Assembly: GCF_014652535.1 (NCBI RefSeq)
Contig: NZ_BMYZ01000003.1
Coordinates: 248,001 to 312,000, forward strand
DNA: 64,000 nt
Source: Cellvibrio zantedeschiae
Lineage (GTDB): Bacteria > Pseudomonadota > Gammaproteobacteria > Pseudomonadales > Cellvibrionaceae
Direction of reading: 5' to 3'
The translations under genes were made by a program, and so were the position numbers. Below, in pieces: positions 17,359-26,655 of this stretch; within the stretch, counting starts at the first letter, position 1, and the number at the start of each line of letters is the position of its first letter. The notes beneath the pieces are model-generated. The model made no database searches. It saw only the letters and a list, made by a program, of their open reading frames with translations, and was not told where the DNA came from.

Positions 17359-18351
17359 TTACTGATAAATCTTGTCGAAGATCCCGCCATCACCAAAGTG
17401 TTCTGGCTGTGCTTTTTTCCATCCACCAAATTCTTCAATCGTGAACAATTCAATTTTAGGGAACTTGCTACCGTATGCAGCCAATACTTCTTTGTCGCGT
17501 GGACGGTAGTAGTTTTTGGCGATAATGTTTTGACCTTCTTTGGTGTAGAGATATTTCAAATATTCTTCTGCAACCTGGCGAGTGCCATGTGCATCTGCAT
17601 ATTTATCTACAACAGTAATTGATGCTTCAGCCAAAATAGAAACCGATGGAACTACGATTTCAACTTTATCTGGACCCAATTCGTTTACCGCGAGAAACGC
17701 TTCGTTTTCCCAGGTTAACAATACATCGCCAATACCGCGTTGCACGAAAGTAGTGGTTGAGCCACGCGCACCCGAATCAAGTACTGGTACGTTTTTAAAC
17801 AGACTTTTTACAAACTCTTGCGCGGCTTGGTCAGAACCTAATTTCTTTTTAGCAAAACCCCAGGCTGCCAAATAGTTCCAGCGAGCACCGCCAGATGTTT
17901 TTGGGTTTGGAGTAATAACTTCAACATTTTTCTTGATCAAATCATCCCAGTCTTTGATTTTTTTCGGATTGCCTTTGCGAACAAGGAATACGATAGTCGA
18001 GGTGTATGGCGCACTGCTTTGTGGTAAACGTGTTTGCCAATCTTCTGGAATCAATTTGCCAAATTTGAACAGTGGATCAATATCGCCCGCCAACGCAAAT
18101 GTCACTACGTCTGCTTGCAAACCGTCAATTACCGCACGTGATTGCGCACCTGAACCACCGTGTGACTGTTCAACTTTTACAGTGTCACCGGTTTTTGCTT
18201 GCCAATATTTATTAAAGGCCGTGTTGTATTCACGATAAAGTTCGCGCGTTGGATCGTAGGATACGTTTAAGAGTTTTACCTCTTTCGCAACGGCACCCGC
18301 TGAGAGCAACAAGGCACCCGTAAGGATCGCTATTTTCTTAATTGCATTCAT
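17359..18351 (-). CDS. sbp: Periplasmic sulfate-binding protein
   Basis: A 330-residue protein with a Sec signal peptide (cleavage after AVA-KE). The mature part has the sulfate-binding protein signatures [28 protein letters not shown] and [12 protein letters not shown], and the LTWENEA segment near residue 210. It delivers sulfate to the CysTWA transporter; whether it also takes thiosulfate (CysP type) cannot be read from the sequence. CAGGAA precedes the ATG. It heads the transporter genes, downstream of the porin and YezD-like genes. Confidence 0.92.
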   Translation of the reverse strand: MNAIKKIAILTGALLLSAGAVAKEVKLLNVSYDPTRELYREYNTAFNKYWQAKTGDTVKVEQSHGGSGAQSRAVIDGLQADVVTFALAGDIDPLFKFGKLIPEDWQTRLPQSSAPYTSTIVFLVRKGNPKKIKDWDDLIKKNVEVITPNPKTSGGARWNYLAAWGFAKKKLGSDQAAQEFVKSLFKNVPVLDSGARGSTTTFVQRGIGDVLLTWENEAFLAVNELGPDKVEIVVPSVSILAEASITVVDKYADAHGTRQVAEEYLKYLYTKEGQNIIAKNYYRPRDKEVLAAYGSKFPKIELFTIEEFGGWKKAQPEHFGDGGIFDKIYQ

Positions 18352-18398
18352 GGTTTTAGTTCCTGAAGAATGACATTTATATAGGCTAAGTTTGTTAC

Positions 18399-18431
18399 AG
18401 CTTCCGGCAATTTATGTGGTCGCCGGAAGCT
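18399..18431. repeat. Hairpin between porin and sulfate-binding protein genes
   Basis: AGCTTCCGGC (18399-18408) and GCCGGAAGCT (18422-18431) form a 10-base stem just after the porin stop codon. No clear T run follows on the minus strand, so it may act as a processing or stabilising hairpin rather than a terminator. Confidence 0.55.
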
Positions 18432-18452
18432 CAGCCCTCACAGGCACACAAC

Positions 18453-19694
18453 TTAGAATTTAAAATCTAACCCAAGTGCGAAAGTTTTATCTTCAGTTGC
18501 TTCGGTACTGATTTTCTCATCGCCTTCTGCTTTAACGCTGGCGTAGTAAGTGAACAAACGCGCGGCATCGCTAAGTTTGTAATCAAGACCTACAGCAACT
18601 GCATCAGCCTCAACGTCTTTGTAAGCAGCGTTGGTTGGTGTAGTTGTAGAGCTACCTACCTGAAGTTTTGCAGTCCATGGACCAGCAATTTTCCAGTTGG
18701 CATTCAATACAAAACCGTCTTGCTCTTTAAACGCATTGCCTGCGGCACCATCCCATTCAGACAACAGCGTCAAACCGTTTTGTGCGCCCAAAGTAGTACC
18801 GTTAGTACCTACGAAAGTTGAGAAAGCTTGCAAGCTGTCGATTGCTTCATGACGTTCTGCTTTTTGGTAAATCGCACCCAATTTGACTGGGCCTAAAGTC
18901 ACTTCACCCACTGCGCGGAATGCATCGGTGGTCAATACGTTGGTTTCGTAAGCTGCACCCACGTACCACTTGGCTTTGCCGTATACAACGGACAAAGACT
19001 TACCAGCAGCAAAACCATCATCGTTTTGTGGCTTGCTCGCACTTTCGTACACGCCGGTTTCTTCTGACTGGATGGCTGCAAAGTTAATTTCCAAGCCGCC
19101 CAACAAAATTGGAGAGGTGTATTGGATTACGTTATCAGGACGGTTCTCACCAACCAGGTAAGTACCAATATCGGCCAAAGGCGCGTCGTTGAATTGGTCG
19201 ATGTCAGTCTTTAATACGCTGTTGGTTTGCAAGGTTTTCAATGGGGTATCGTTCTTACCCACAAGTACTTGACCCCAATCGCCACGAACACCACCGAAGA
19301 TATTACGTTGGGTCAATTCACGGCCGTTGCTGTTAGTACCGTTATCTACGTCAATACCGTATTCAACGCGGTAAAACACAGTTAAATCGTTGGCTGCACC
19401 GAAGTCACCCTGGATACCAAAGCGTGAACCAGTACTTTCAATAGCGCTGGTGTCCAGTTCTGTTGTAACACCCGTAGCACCAATGTGCTTGTAAGTGGTG
19501 GCTCCAGGTGCGGTTAATCCAAAATTGATTTTTTCCAAATCGTATTGGCTAGCGGTCAAATAGACCTTGCCGTACAAGGTTGGAAAGCCAGCTGATGCAG
19601 TAGTAGAAATCAACGCACCAACAGCCAAAGGTAAAAGTTTTGCTGCAAATTTTACTGATCGGTTAGCCGATCCAGATTGTTTTAGAAATGACAT
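18453..19694 (-). CDS. Outer membrane porin (Gram-negative porin family)
   Basis: ATG 19694 has GGAG at proper spacing; the frame extends to a TTG at 19706. The 413-residue product has a long signal peptide (cleavage after ASAG/ASA) and a mature part of alternating beta strands beginning FPTLYGKVYLTASQYD and ending in Phe (ALGLDFKF), as in trimeric general porins. GSRFGIQGDFG and YRVEYGIDVDNG match the porin_4 pattern. Placed between the YezD-like gene and the sulfate-binding protein gene, it may admit sulfate or organosulfur compounds across the outer membrane; this role is inferred from position. Confidence 0.85.
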   Translation of the reverse strand: MSFLKQSGSANRSVKFAAKLLPLAVGALISTTASAGFPTLYGKVYLTASQYDLEKINFGLTAPGATTYKHIGATGVTTELDTSAIESTGSRFGIQGDFGAANDLTVFYRVEYGIDVDNGTNSNGRELTQRNIFGGVRGDWGQVLVGKNDTPLKTLQTNSVLKTDIDQFNDAPLADIGTYLVGENRPDNVIQYTSPILLGGLEINFAAIQSEETGVYESASKPQNDDGFAAGKSLSVVYGKAKWYVGAAYETNVLTTDAFRAVGEVTLGPVKLGAIYQKAERHEAIDSLQAFSTFVGTNGTTLGAQNGLTLLSEWDGAAGNAFKEQDGFVLNANWKIAGPWTAKLQVGSSTTTPTNAAYKDVEADAVAVGLDYKLSDAARLFTYYASVKAEGDEKISTEATEDKTFALGLDFKF

Positions 19695-19780
19695 GCCAAG
19701 CTCCAAAGTGTAGTCATATCACTTCCGGTAGTCCGGTCAGTGCTTTTCAGTGTGTGTTTTTAATCGTTACTACCGCGTGG

Positions 19781-19972
19781 TTATTTGGAGTTGTCCCCTT
19801 TGCCCCAACGCTTTTTTTCTCTTCTTTCTAACTGGACTATCTGACCGTTATGCACCGATATCTCCAGTGATCCGTATTGGATCTGTGCCAGTTGCCGTCT
19901 GATTTCGGCAAGCACGTCGTCATCCACCTTATGCTCGTGAATCGATGGAATGTCGTGATGATGATGTGCCAT
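19781..19972 (-). CDS. YezD-like small protein (DUF2292)
   Basis: A 63-residue protein with a His-rich start (AHHHHD) and the DUF2292 core VLAEIRRQLAQIQYGSLEISVHNGQIVQLERREKKRW. In other bacteria such proteins occur next to sulfate assimilation or transport genes; their biochemical role is unknown. GAGG precedes the ATG by six bases. It is the first gene of the sulfate locus, about 85 bases upstream of the porin, so it probably shares the sulfur-responsive promoter. Confidence 0.82.
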   Translation of the reverse strand: MAHHHHDIPSIHEHKVDDDVLAEIRRQLAQIQYGSLEISVHNGQIVQLERREKKRWGKGDNSK

Positions 19973-20100
19973 CTCTACCTCGCAATAAATAAAACCAAGC
20001 GTGTTACTTACGGCTGAATTGCTGATCTGCGATAAGTTGCCTAGCGACGGTGGCCATACTAATCAGTGATTTTTAATTCTAAAAATACCGTTTATTCATT

Positions 20101-20140
20101 AGCTTATAACTTTCAAAATTTGCCGATTTTGGAATAAGCT
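20101..20140. promoter_or_regulatory. Dyad in the promoter region of the sulfate locus
   Basis: AGCTTAT (20101-20107) and ATAAGCT (20134-20140) flank an inner CAAAAT / ATTTTG pair in the AT-rich divergent region between the YezD-like gene and the hydrolase gene. A LysR-type regulator such as CysB would be expected here. The assignment is inferred from position and symmetry only. Confidence 0.4.
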
Positions 20141-20214
20141 CATAAAAAACGATTATTTTTCGCACAGCACAAAAGCTATTAAGCTGGCCCCCATATCAAA
20201 TTGGAGTCACGCTT

Positions 20215-20805
20215 ATGCCATCCCATCACAATGTTTATTTGCCGCGTGCGGTAGAAAATTTTCCAGTTGTTATAGTGCCGGGCCTGCGCAATAGCGATGA
20301 AAATCACTGGCAAAGTTTGTGGCAAGCGCGCTTGCCTAACAGCAAACGTATTCATGTAAATGATTGGAATACACCTGACCTCGCCGCATGGCGTGCCGGC
20401 ATAAAAGCAGAACTAGATAAACTCGATCAACCGGCAGTATTAATTGCGCACAGCTTTGGCACTTTAGCGAGCGCAGCTATTGCCGCGGAATTCCCGGAAA
20501 AAGTAGCAGCATTATTTTTAGTGGCGCCGGCTGACCCTAATAAATTTGGTATTGCTGAACAATTACCGCAAGATTTTTTAGCGGTGGATGCAAAAGTAAT
20601 TGCCAGCAGCGACGATCCCTGGATGACAGAAACCAAAGCGGCTTTTTGGGCGTTGACCTGGGGTGCAGATTATTTGCGAATTAAAAATGTTGGCCACATT
20701 AACAGCGAATCGAAACTTGGTTTGTGGCAAGAAGGCGTGACTTTATTACATCAATTAGTTCGCAAAGCGAAAGTGAATTTGCAGCATAAAAATCTTGCCG
20801 CTTGA
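20215..20805 (+). CDS. RBBP9/YdeN-type alpha/beta hydrolase
   Basis: A 196-residue single-domain serine hydrolase. The RBBP9/YdeN signature VPGLRNSDENHWQSLW lies near residue 22. The catalytic triad is Ser80 in AHSFGT, an Asp in SSDDPW (133 or 134) and His161 in GHINSES. Substrates of this family are poorly known. It is divergent from the sulfate locus and separated from it by a shared promoter region, which suggests but does not prove a link to sulfur metabolism. GGAG lies upstream of the ATG. Confidence 0.85.
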   Translation: MPSHHNVYLPRAVENFPVVIVPGLRNSDENHWQSLWQARLPNSKRIHVNDWNTPDLAAWRAGIKAELDKLDQPAVLIAHSFGTLASAAIAAEFPEKVAALFLVAPADPNKFGIAEQLPQDFLAVDAKVIASSDDPWMTETKAAFWALTWGADYLRIKNVGHINSESKLGLWQEGVTLLHQLVRKAKVNLQHKNLAA

Positions 20806-20818
20806 TTTTTTAAGAAGG

Positions 20819-20859
20819 GGAATCGTCATGCTCGCTCGCGCAACGCAGATGACGATTCC
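20819..20859. repeat. Hairpin between convergent genes
   Basis: GGAATCGTCAT (20819-20829) and ATGACGATTCC (20849-20859) form an 11-base stem with a 19-base loop between the convergent hydrolase and NTF2-like genes. Probably marks transcript ends for both. Confidence 0.55.
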
Positions 20860-20877
20860 ATGAAAATTTATAGTTAG

Positions 20878-21348
20878 CTACAATCCCAACTCACTCAACC
20901 CGGGATGATCATCTGGCCGTCGACCCTGCGGCCAATAAAATTTTCTCTCGCTCTCAACAATCGCTAAATCATTAATACTCGCATAACGTTTCTGCATCAA
21001 GCCCTGCTCATTAAATTCCCAGTTTTCATTGCCATAAGAGCGGAACCAATCACCAGCCTCGTTGTGCCATTCATAAGCAAAACGCACGGCGATACGATTC
21101 CCTTCAAACGCCCATAGCTCTTTAATCAAGCGATATTCTTTTTCTTTCGCCCATTTACGCGTAAGAAACTCCACAATTTGTTCACGCCCCTGCGGAAATT
21201 CATTACGATTTCGCCATTGGCTATCGGGTGTATAAGCAAGTGAAACTTTAACAGGATCGCGATTATTCCAACCATCTTCTGCAGCACGGACTTTTTGAAT
21301 TGCAGTTTCGCGGGTGAATGGAGGAAAGGGAGGGCGTGATTCAGGCAT
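20878..21348 (-). CDS. NTF2-like protein (DUF1348)
   Basis: A 156-residue soluble protein with the cone-shaped NTF2-like fold pattern: helix [27 protein letters not shown], then [23 protein letters not shown] and strands [28 protein letters not shown]. This matches the DUF1348 group, whose function is unknown. Its upstream side is occupied by copy B of the 220-bp repeat, so any promoter must lie inside or beyond that repeat. Transcribed singly. Confidence 0.85.
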   Translation of the reverse strand: MPESRPPFPPFTRETAIQKVRAAEDGWNNRDPVKVSLAYTPDSQWRNRNEFPQGREQIVEFLTRKWAKEKEYRLIKELWAFEGNRIAVRFAYEWHNEAGDWFRSYGNENWEFNEQGLMQKRYASINDLAIVESERKFYWPQGRRPDDHPGLSELGL

Positions 21349-21386
21349 GTTTTGATCCTTTAATGTTTAATTGCTTATTTAAATAT

Positions 21387-21610
21387 ATTTCGCCCTCTTG
21401 GGCGAGTCACTTTTCGTTGCTTGTCCAACGAAAAGTAACCAAAAGAAAGACACCCCGATCGTTCCTGTTTCCTGCGCGCTTCAGAAAATGGCTGTCGTTC
21501 CGACGCGACATCCATGTCGCGTAGTCACTAAAACAAACTTCCTGTTTGTTTTACACCCATTTTCTTCCAGTGCTCGGGGAACTCACAGGGGCCCGTTTTG
21601 GTGCCACTCG
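21387..21610 (+). repeat. Dispersed 220-bp palindromic repeat, copy B
   Basis: The reverse complement of this segment matches 15241-15460 along its whole length with scattered differences, including the GCGCGCAGGAAACAGGAACG block and the GTGCTCGGGGAACTC block (given here on opposite strands). It lies between the NTF2-like gene and the GST gene. It begins with a small CGCCC-TCTT-GGGCG stem. Confidence 0.85.
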
Positions 21611-21614
21611 ATAA

Positions 21615-22223
21615 TTAACTTTGCAATTCAATTCCAGCCATAGAAACAAACCCATCCAACTTTTCAATTCTCCCCAGCCATTTTCTAATCGCAGGAAAGT
21701 CAGCAAGATCAACTTTGCCTTCATTAGCGAGTGCTATGTATGGATAAACCGCAATATCCGCAATCGTTAAATTATCAGTGGCCAGCCAATCCTTGTGCGC
21801 GAGCTGTGCCTCTAAAATATTTAATAAATTTTGTGTAATCTGATTTGCAGCTTCCAGGTTAATGGCGCGACCCAATTTATGATGCGCGCGCAGTGCCGCA
21901 GGTCCATGTGCAATTTCGTTGGCCGCTGTCGACAACCACTGTGTTATTTCTGCCGCTTGCACCGCATCATTGGGAAACCATTTTTCTTCACCGTATGCTC
22001 TTGCCAGATAAACTAAAATCGCTTGACTATCGCGAATAATTAGATCCCCATCTTTTAATACGGGAACTTGCCCAAACGAATTTTTCGCTAAAAATTCCGC
22101 CGACTTTTGTTCACGTTCCGTGCGATTAAGCTCAATACTTTGATAGGAAATATTTAACAGCGACAAAAGCAAACGTACTTTGTGGCAGTTGCCGGAAATA
22201 TCAAATTCGTATAATTCAATCAT
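21615..22223 (-). CDS. Glutathione S-transferase
   Basis: A 202-residue protein with an N-terminal thioredoxin-like domain (IELYEFDISGNCHKVRLLLSL; glutathione-contact segment QVPVLKDGDLIIRDSQAI, with the cis-Pro and DS pair) and a C-terminal helical domain containing the N-capping box DNLTIADIAVYPY. It conjugates or reduces electrophiles with glutathione; substrate unknown. It follows the PNPOx-family gene by 6 bases and is probably in one operon, divergent from a LysR regulator. Confidence 0.9.
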   Translation of the reverse strand: MIELYEFDISGNCHKVRLLLSLLNISYQSIELNRTEREQKSAEFLAKNSFGQVPVLKDGDLIIRDSQAILVYLARAYGEEKWFPNDAVQAAEITQWLSTAANEIAHGPAALRAHHKLGRAINLEAANQITQNLLNILEAQLAHKDWLATDNLTIADIAVYPYIALANEGKVDLADFPAIRKWLGRIEKLDGFVSMAGIELQS

Positions 22224-22229
22224 AATCAG

Positions 22230-22850
22230 TTACTCTTGTTTTCCATGTTCATAATAGGCAAGCCTTGTTTTTAGTTGCTCAATTTCGTCAACCAATGGCT
22301 GCACCGCTTCTCTAATTTCATCTTGCGTAAAACGCGGGGTAATATATTTGGAACAATTCCATTCCAATGCCTCTATGTGAATAATAAAAGCGCGCTCCGC
22401 AATAATCCCCAAGCTTTGATCGTTCAACTGATTGAACAGCTCCGGATTTTCACCTTCATGCACAATGCTTGCACGCCCCCAAATTTTTAACCGGCGACGA
22501 TTGGCGTAATCCATTAAAAATAAACATACGCGTTCATTTGCATTGATATTGCCGACACTCAAGTATTGGCGATTCCCACGGTAGTCCGCGTAACCCAAAG
22601 TTCGCTCGTTCAAAATTTTTACAAATCCCACCGGCCCACCGCGATGCTGCACATAAGGCCAGGCATTTTCGCCAACGGAAGCCATGTAAAAGCTGTCGCG
22701 CGTGCGAATGAATTCTGCATCCATCGCCGTGATGCTATTGCGTTGATCGGGCGATAGCTCAAACCGCCTGTTCTGTTCCCGGCTGGCATAGCGCTCCTGC
22801 GCCGCCAGTACGCTCGGAGTAAAAGTAATATCTGCAAACGCCCGCGACAT
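22230..22850 (-). CDS. Pyridoxamine 5'-phosphate oxidase family flavoprotein
   Basis: ATG 22850 has GAGGTGG just upstream and gives 206 residues; the longer frame to 23138 would run through the regulator gene on the other strand. The sequence shows a split-barrel flavin-binding domain: DSFYMASVGENAWPYVQHRGGPVGFVKIL, YRGNRQYLSVGNI, VCLFLMDYANRRRLKIWGRA. A C-terminal coiled-coil tail (EIEQLKTRLAYYEHG) follows. Such proteins are FMN-dependent oxidoreductases. With the GST gene it forms a likely detoxification operon, divergently arranged with the LysR gene at 22951, which is the probable regulator. Confidence 0.88.
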   Translation of the reverse strand: MSRAFADITFTPSVLAAQERYASREQNRRFELSPDQRNSITAMDAEFIRTRDSFYMASVGENAWPYVQHRGGPVGFVKILNERTLGYADYRGNRQYLSVGNINANERVCLFLMDYANRRRLKIWGRASIVHEGENPELFNQLNDQSLGIIAERAFIIHIEALEWNCSKYITPRFTQDEIREAVQPLVDEIEQLKTRLAYYEHGKQE

Positions 22851-22950
22851 ATCCACCTCACTGCAAACCTTTACGACATATTGCCAACAGCCACTAAAAT
22901 AAAGAATACTTGGAAAAAGCAATTCATTATTTTTAAAACAGGAATAATCA

Positions 22951-23850
22951 GTGGATCGATATACCGAATTACAGGTTTTTGTTGCGGTTGCTGAAAGTGA
23001 AGGCTTCGCAGTAGGCGCGCGTAAGCTGGGAATATCCCCACCTGTTGCCACGCGGGCAGTGGCTGATTTGGAAGCGCGCTTGGGTATAAAACTCTTAACC
23101 CGTAGCACACGCCATGTGCGGGTAACCGATGCCGGCAAGCGCTATTTGGATGACGCCAAACGCATACTTCTGGATATTGCCGAAGCTGACGAAGCCGCAA
23201 CTGGTATTAATGGCGAACCCAGCGGACATTTGGCCGTTACTGCCCCGGTGTTATTCGGCAAAATGTTTGTACTACCGGGCGTGATCGAATTTTTAAATCG
23301 CTATCCAAAAATGGAAGTGAATGCCCTCTTTTTGGACCGCGTAGTAAATTTATTAGAAGAGGGGTTGGATGTAGGAATTCGAATTGGCGATTTGGCAGAT
23401 TCAAGCATGCGCGCAATTCGTGTGGGCGCGGTGAAACGAATCGTTTGCGCGTCACCCGAATACATAAAACGTGCCGGTACACCACAGCATCCAGATGAAT
23501 TACTTCAACACACCATCATCACTGCCAATGGATTAAATGCGAGTACCGAGTGGAAATTTAAAGATGGAATTAATATCCGTGTAAAACCGCGTTTAAGTTT
23601 CGCCACTAATGATGCGGCCATGGAAGCCGCCATTGCCGGGTTTGGAATTACACGTTTACTGTCTTACCAAATAGCTCCGCAATTAGCAGACGGACGATTA
23701 AACGTTTTGTTAGCGGACTTTGAACAAACCAAAATTCCCATCCACGTTATTCACCGCGAGGGTCGTTATGCCTCTGCTAAAATTCGCAGCTTTGTTGATT
23801 TAATGGTTGAACAATTGCGCAACAATCCCTCGCTAAATAGTGAAGCTTGA
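22951..23850 (+). CDS. LysR family transcriptional regulator
   Basis: A 299-residue regulator beginning at GTG 22951 with AGGA upstream. Residues 1-60 hold the winged helix-turn-helix (FVAVAESEGFAVGARKLGISPPVATRAVADLEARLGIKLLTRSTR), and the rest is the periplasmic-binding-like effector domain. The pattern GHLAVTAPVLFGK and LDVGIRIGDLADSSM is typical of the AaeR/DsdC-like subgroup that controls oxidoreductase or transport genes. The divergent PNPOx-GST operon, 100 bases away, is its most likely target. Effector unknown. Confidence 0.9.
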   Translation: MDRYTELQVFVAVAESEGFAVGARKLGISPPVATRAVADLEARLGIKLLTRSTRHVRVTDAGKRYLDDAKRILLDIAEADEAATGINGEPSGHLAVTAPVLFGKMFVLPGVIEFLNRYPKMEVNALFLDRVVNLLEEGLDVGIRIGDLADSSMRAIRVGAVKRIVCASPEYIKRAGTPQHPDELLQHTIITANGLNASTEWKFKDGINIRVKPRLSFATNDAAMEAAIAGFGITRLLSYQIAPQLADGRLNVLLADFEQTKIPIHVIHREGRYASAKIRSFVDLMVEQLRNNPSLNSEA

Positions 23851-24027
23851 TTACCATGTCAGGCTTCAACCTATCTCACATTCGCATATATAAGATAAAT
23901 ATGCGCGTATTTGAAAATAATCAATTCACGTAAATTTATATTAGTTTGGTAGATTTCTCGCAGCGCAATGCCTAAAATGCGCGGCCTTGCTATGGGAGCA
24001 AGGATCTTTAATTAGAATGGAGTTTGT

Positions 24028-24582
24028 ATGAGAAAGCACGCGTTAGTTTTGGGATTGTTGGCCGCAGTAGCATTACCTGCAGCAGCTGATGGTTTTTATA
24101 TTTACGGTGACCTTGGCCAAAGCAAATTTTCTGGCGACACCGATGAAACCGATACCGCAGCCGCACTTGGTCTTGGTTACAAGTTAAACAACAATTTCAG
24201 TTTGGAATTGGGCTACCATGATCTTGGTGGTATAGATATTTCTGAAACTATGTACTACCCAGGTGTGGGCAACGTAGATGTTGATGGCTCTGTTGACGCA
24301 AGTGCGGTGCAAGTGAGCGCTCTGGCAAAATTGCCATTGAATGATTCATTTGATTTATTTGCTCGCTTGGGTTACGGACGCATTAAGCTTGATGCAACCG
24401 CTACTGCTTCTGCTCAAGGTGTAACCGGAACTGAAAGCGATTCAGCTTCTGAAAACAAACCAGTTTACGGTGTGGGCGCCGGCTACAAACTCAACGAAAA
24501 AGTTGGTTTGCGTGCTGAATATATCAAGTTCGGTGATACTGATATTTCTTCATTCACCCTTGGTGTAAGTTACGCTTTCTAA
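24028..24582 (+). CDS. OmpA/OmpW-like outer membrane beta-barrel protein
   Basis: A 184-residue protein with a Sec signal peptide (cleavage after PAAA-DG) and eight predicted amphipathic strands. The pattern FYIYGDLGQSKFSG, ALGLGYKLNNNFSLELGYHDLGG, LFARLGYGRIKL and the terminal LGVSYAF with final Phe are those of the OmpA-like transmembrane domain. There is no peptidoglycan-binding part. The role may be structural or small-molecule permeation. TGGAG precedes the ATG; a stem-loop follows the gene. Confidence 0.85.
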   Translation: MRKHALVLGLLAAVALPAAADGFYIYGDLGQSKFSGDTDETDTAAALGLGYKLNNNFSLELGYHDLGGIDISETMYYPGVGNVDVDGSVDASAVQVSALAKLPLNDSFDLFARLGYGRIKLDATATASAQGVTGTESDSASENKPVYGVGAGYKLNEKVGLRAEYIKFGDTDISSFTLGVSYAF

Positions 24583-24593
24583 GTAATATTGAA

Positions 24594-24620
24594 ACGCCGG
24601 GAAGCATATCTTCCCGGCGT
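24594..24620. terminator. Stem-loop after the beta-barrel gene
   Basis: ACGCCGGGAAG (24594-24604) and CTTCCCGGCGT (24610-24620) with a five-base loop. The T run is weak, but position, 11-base stem and convergent genes suit a terminator. Confidence 0.65.
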
Positions 24621-24663
24621 ATTCTGCAAAGTCCTCAATAAAATTAAAGTTCTTCCGCAAGTA

Positions 24664-26655
24664 TTAAAAAGACCACGTCAATTTTCCAAAAATACTGCGC
24701 TCTATTTCTGCCGCATTAATATCATCTGCCGCACCAAATTCGCGATGGCGTTTATCTAATAAATTTTGGCCAACCAAATTGAAACGCAGATTTTTTGTAA
24801 GCTGTCCACCGAGGTTTATATCCAAGCGGGTGTAATCATCTACGTTACCGCCAGGTAATTTATCTACATGTGCTGCCCAGCCATCTAAAGTCCAATTACC
24901 GGTAATATTCCAAAACACTTTTATTCCGGCTTGATGTTTTGGATAGAGTAGTTCCGCACTTTCCTGCTCGGAATTGAGCGCAGTTACTGCCAAGCGCAAA
25001 TAGGTGTAGTTGAGTGCTATTTTTAAATTTGAATTTACTGACCAATTAAATGCTGCTTCCGCGCCGCGGGATTTCCCTGTCATATCGTTAGTAAATTTTA
25101 TTGGAATTAATATATGTAAAGGATCTACACCATTATTAATTAATTGCACAGGCTGAACACTAGTCGTGGCCAAATAATCATAATCGTTGTAAAAAGTTGC
25201 TACATCAGCCGACAAAGTAGGTGTAATTTGTTGACGATAGCCTAACTCATAGGCCGTTAATTTTTCTGATTTAAAATCATCATTGGGAACAAATGCGGCA
25301 CGCGCATTGGCTGCCGTTAACAGTGTACTGGTGAGATCTTCTTCCACAGGCGTAGGGGTGCGCACAGCGCGCGACACAGAAGCCCACAGAGTTTGCGTTT
25401 GATTAGGATGCCATTGCAAACGCACATTGGGTTGAACTTCAAAACCGGAAAAATCATTGTGTTCAAATTTTGAACCTAGCGTTAAAAACCAACGCTCAGG
25501 AGCAAGTGTAATTTTGTCTTGCACAAATGCATTGTACAAATTGCTGTGAAGTTGCTTAGGCGAAAATGAAACGTTCCTGTTGCCCGTTTTATCATCTGCC
25601 ATAAAACGTATACCGGCACCTGTTATTAATTCGTGCGCGCCCATAGCCGCAAAATTGTATTGTGCCTCCAGATCATAGGTTGTGCGATTATCAATGAAAT
25701 TTAGCGGCTCATCGCGGCGAGCCCAATCAATATAAGATTGCACACTAAATTGTGCGCCGTTATCGCGAATCTCTGTCCAGCGACCGAGAAGGTTAACACC
25801 TTCATAAACAATCTCTTGGTTTGTGACGGCTGCGTAAGGTGGTGTTAAAGAAAAATTGGGTTTGCGTTGTAAGGTATTGGTGCGATATGCATCGCCTTGC
25901 AAGGTAAATTTATCACTCCAATCGACGCGGAAGCCCGTGCGCACTCCATCCCACTTATCGTAAGCATCACCACCTGCGGGACTGTGCGAAGCATCGCGGC
26001 GAAACGCTTTGGCATATACACGGTAGGCACCATCATTATCCAGAGCTCCACCATGGCGCACAGCTAAATTGGTTTCCTCATTGCCACCGAGCGCGCTGAC
26101 AATATTGTCCTTAGTATCGCGCGTGTGTTTGGTGATGATATTGATAACGCCATTTACTGCATTGGCGCCCCACAGAGTGCCGCCGGGACCGCGTACAACT
26201 TCTATGCGGTCTATATCAGCCAGAACTAAATTTTGCGCTTCCCACAGCACACCGCCAAACACAGGGTTGTAAATACTGCGTCCATCAATAAGCACTAATA
26301 ATTTGTTGGTCAGGGTACTGTTGAAACCACGAATACTTATCGCCCAGCTATTGGAATCTGAACGCGCAACATCAACGCCTGGCACCATTCGCAAAGCATC
26401 AGGAATACTGGTGACGCCAGCGCGTAAAATATCTTCATTAGTCACTACATAAACGGCAGCGGGGGCAGCTGCTACAGTTTCAACTTTTTTGGAGACGCTC
26501 AACACTTTGGTATCGAGCAATTGTTCGAGGGTAAGGTCAAAATAGTTATTGGATTCCAATCCATAAGCAGGCCACACAAGGCCGCAGGAGCTGGCTAACA
26601 AACCTGCCCTATATATCCGTACGAATTTTTTTGGCGCAATTTTCCGTATTTTCAC
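24664..26655 (-). CDS. TonB-dependent outer membrane receptor
   Basis: A 663-residue receptor with a long signal peptide (cleavage near AYG-LES). The plug domain is clear: TLEQLLDTKVLSVSKKVETVAAAPAAVYVVTNEDILRAG contains a degenerate TonB box and the start of the plug, followed by IRGF, LVLIDGRSIYNPVFGG and IEVVRGPGGTLWGANAVNGVINIITK. The 22-stranded barrel ends in Phe (FGKLTWSF). The substrate cannot be deduced; the DLTLEQLLDTKVLSVSKK opening is common in a group of proteobacterial receptors without assigned ligands. It is transcribed alone. Confidence 0.9.
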   Translation of the reverse strand: MKIRKIAPKKFVRIYRAGLLASSCGLVWPAYGLESNNYFDLTLEQLLDTKVLSVSKKVETVAAAPAAVYVVTNEDILRAGVTSIPDALRMVPGVDVARSDSNSWAISIRGFNSTLTNKLLVLIDGRSIYNPVFGGVLWEAQNLVLADIDRIEVVRGPGGTLWGANAVNGVINIITKHTRDTKDNIVSALGGNEETNLAVRHGGALDNDGAYRVYAKAFRRDASHSPAGGDAYDKWDGVRTGFRVDWSDKFTLQGDAYRTNTLQRKPNFSLTPPYAAVTNQEIVYEGVNLLGRWTEIRDNGAQFSVQSYIDWARRDEPLNFIDNRTTYDLEAQYNFAAMGAHELITGAGIRFMADDKTGNRNVSFSPKQLHSNLYNAFVQDKITLAPERWFLTLGSKFEHNDFSGFEVQPNVRLQWHPNQTQTLWASVSRAVRTPTPVEEDLTSTLLTAANARAAFVPNDDFKSEKLTAYELGYRQQITPTLSADVATFYNDYDYLATTSVQPVQLINNGVDPLHILIPIKFTNDMTGKSRGAEAAFNWSVNSNLKIALNYTYLRLAVTALNSEQESAELLYPKHQAGIKVFWNITGNWTLDGWAAHVDKLPGGNVDDYTRLDINLGGQLTKNLRFNLVGQNLLDKRHREFGAADDINAAEIERSIFGKLTWSF

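Noticed and set aside
22851-23138. N-terminal extension of the PNPOx-family protein
   Set aside because: It would run antisense through the LysR gene start and has no domain; ATG 22850 has a strong ribosome site.
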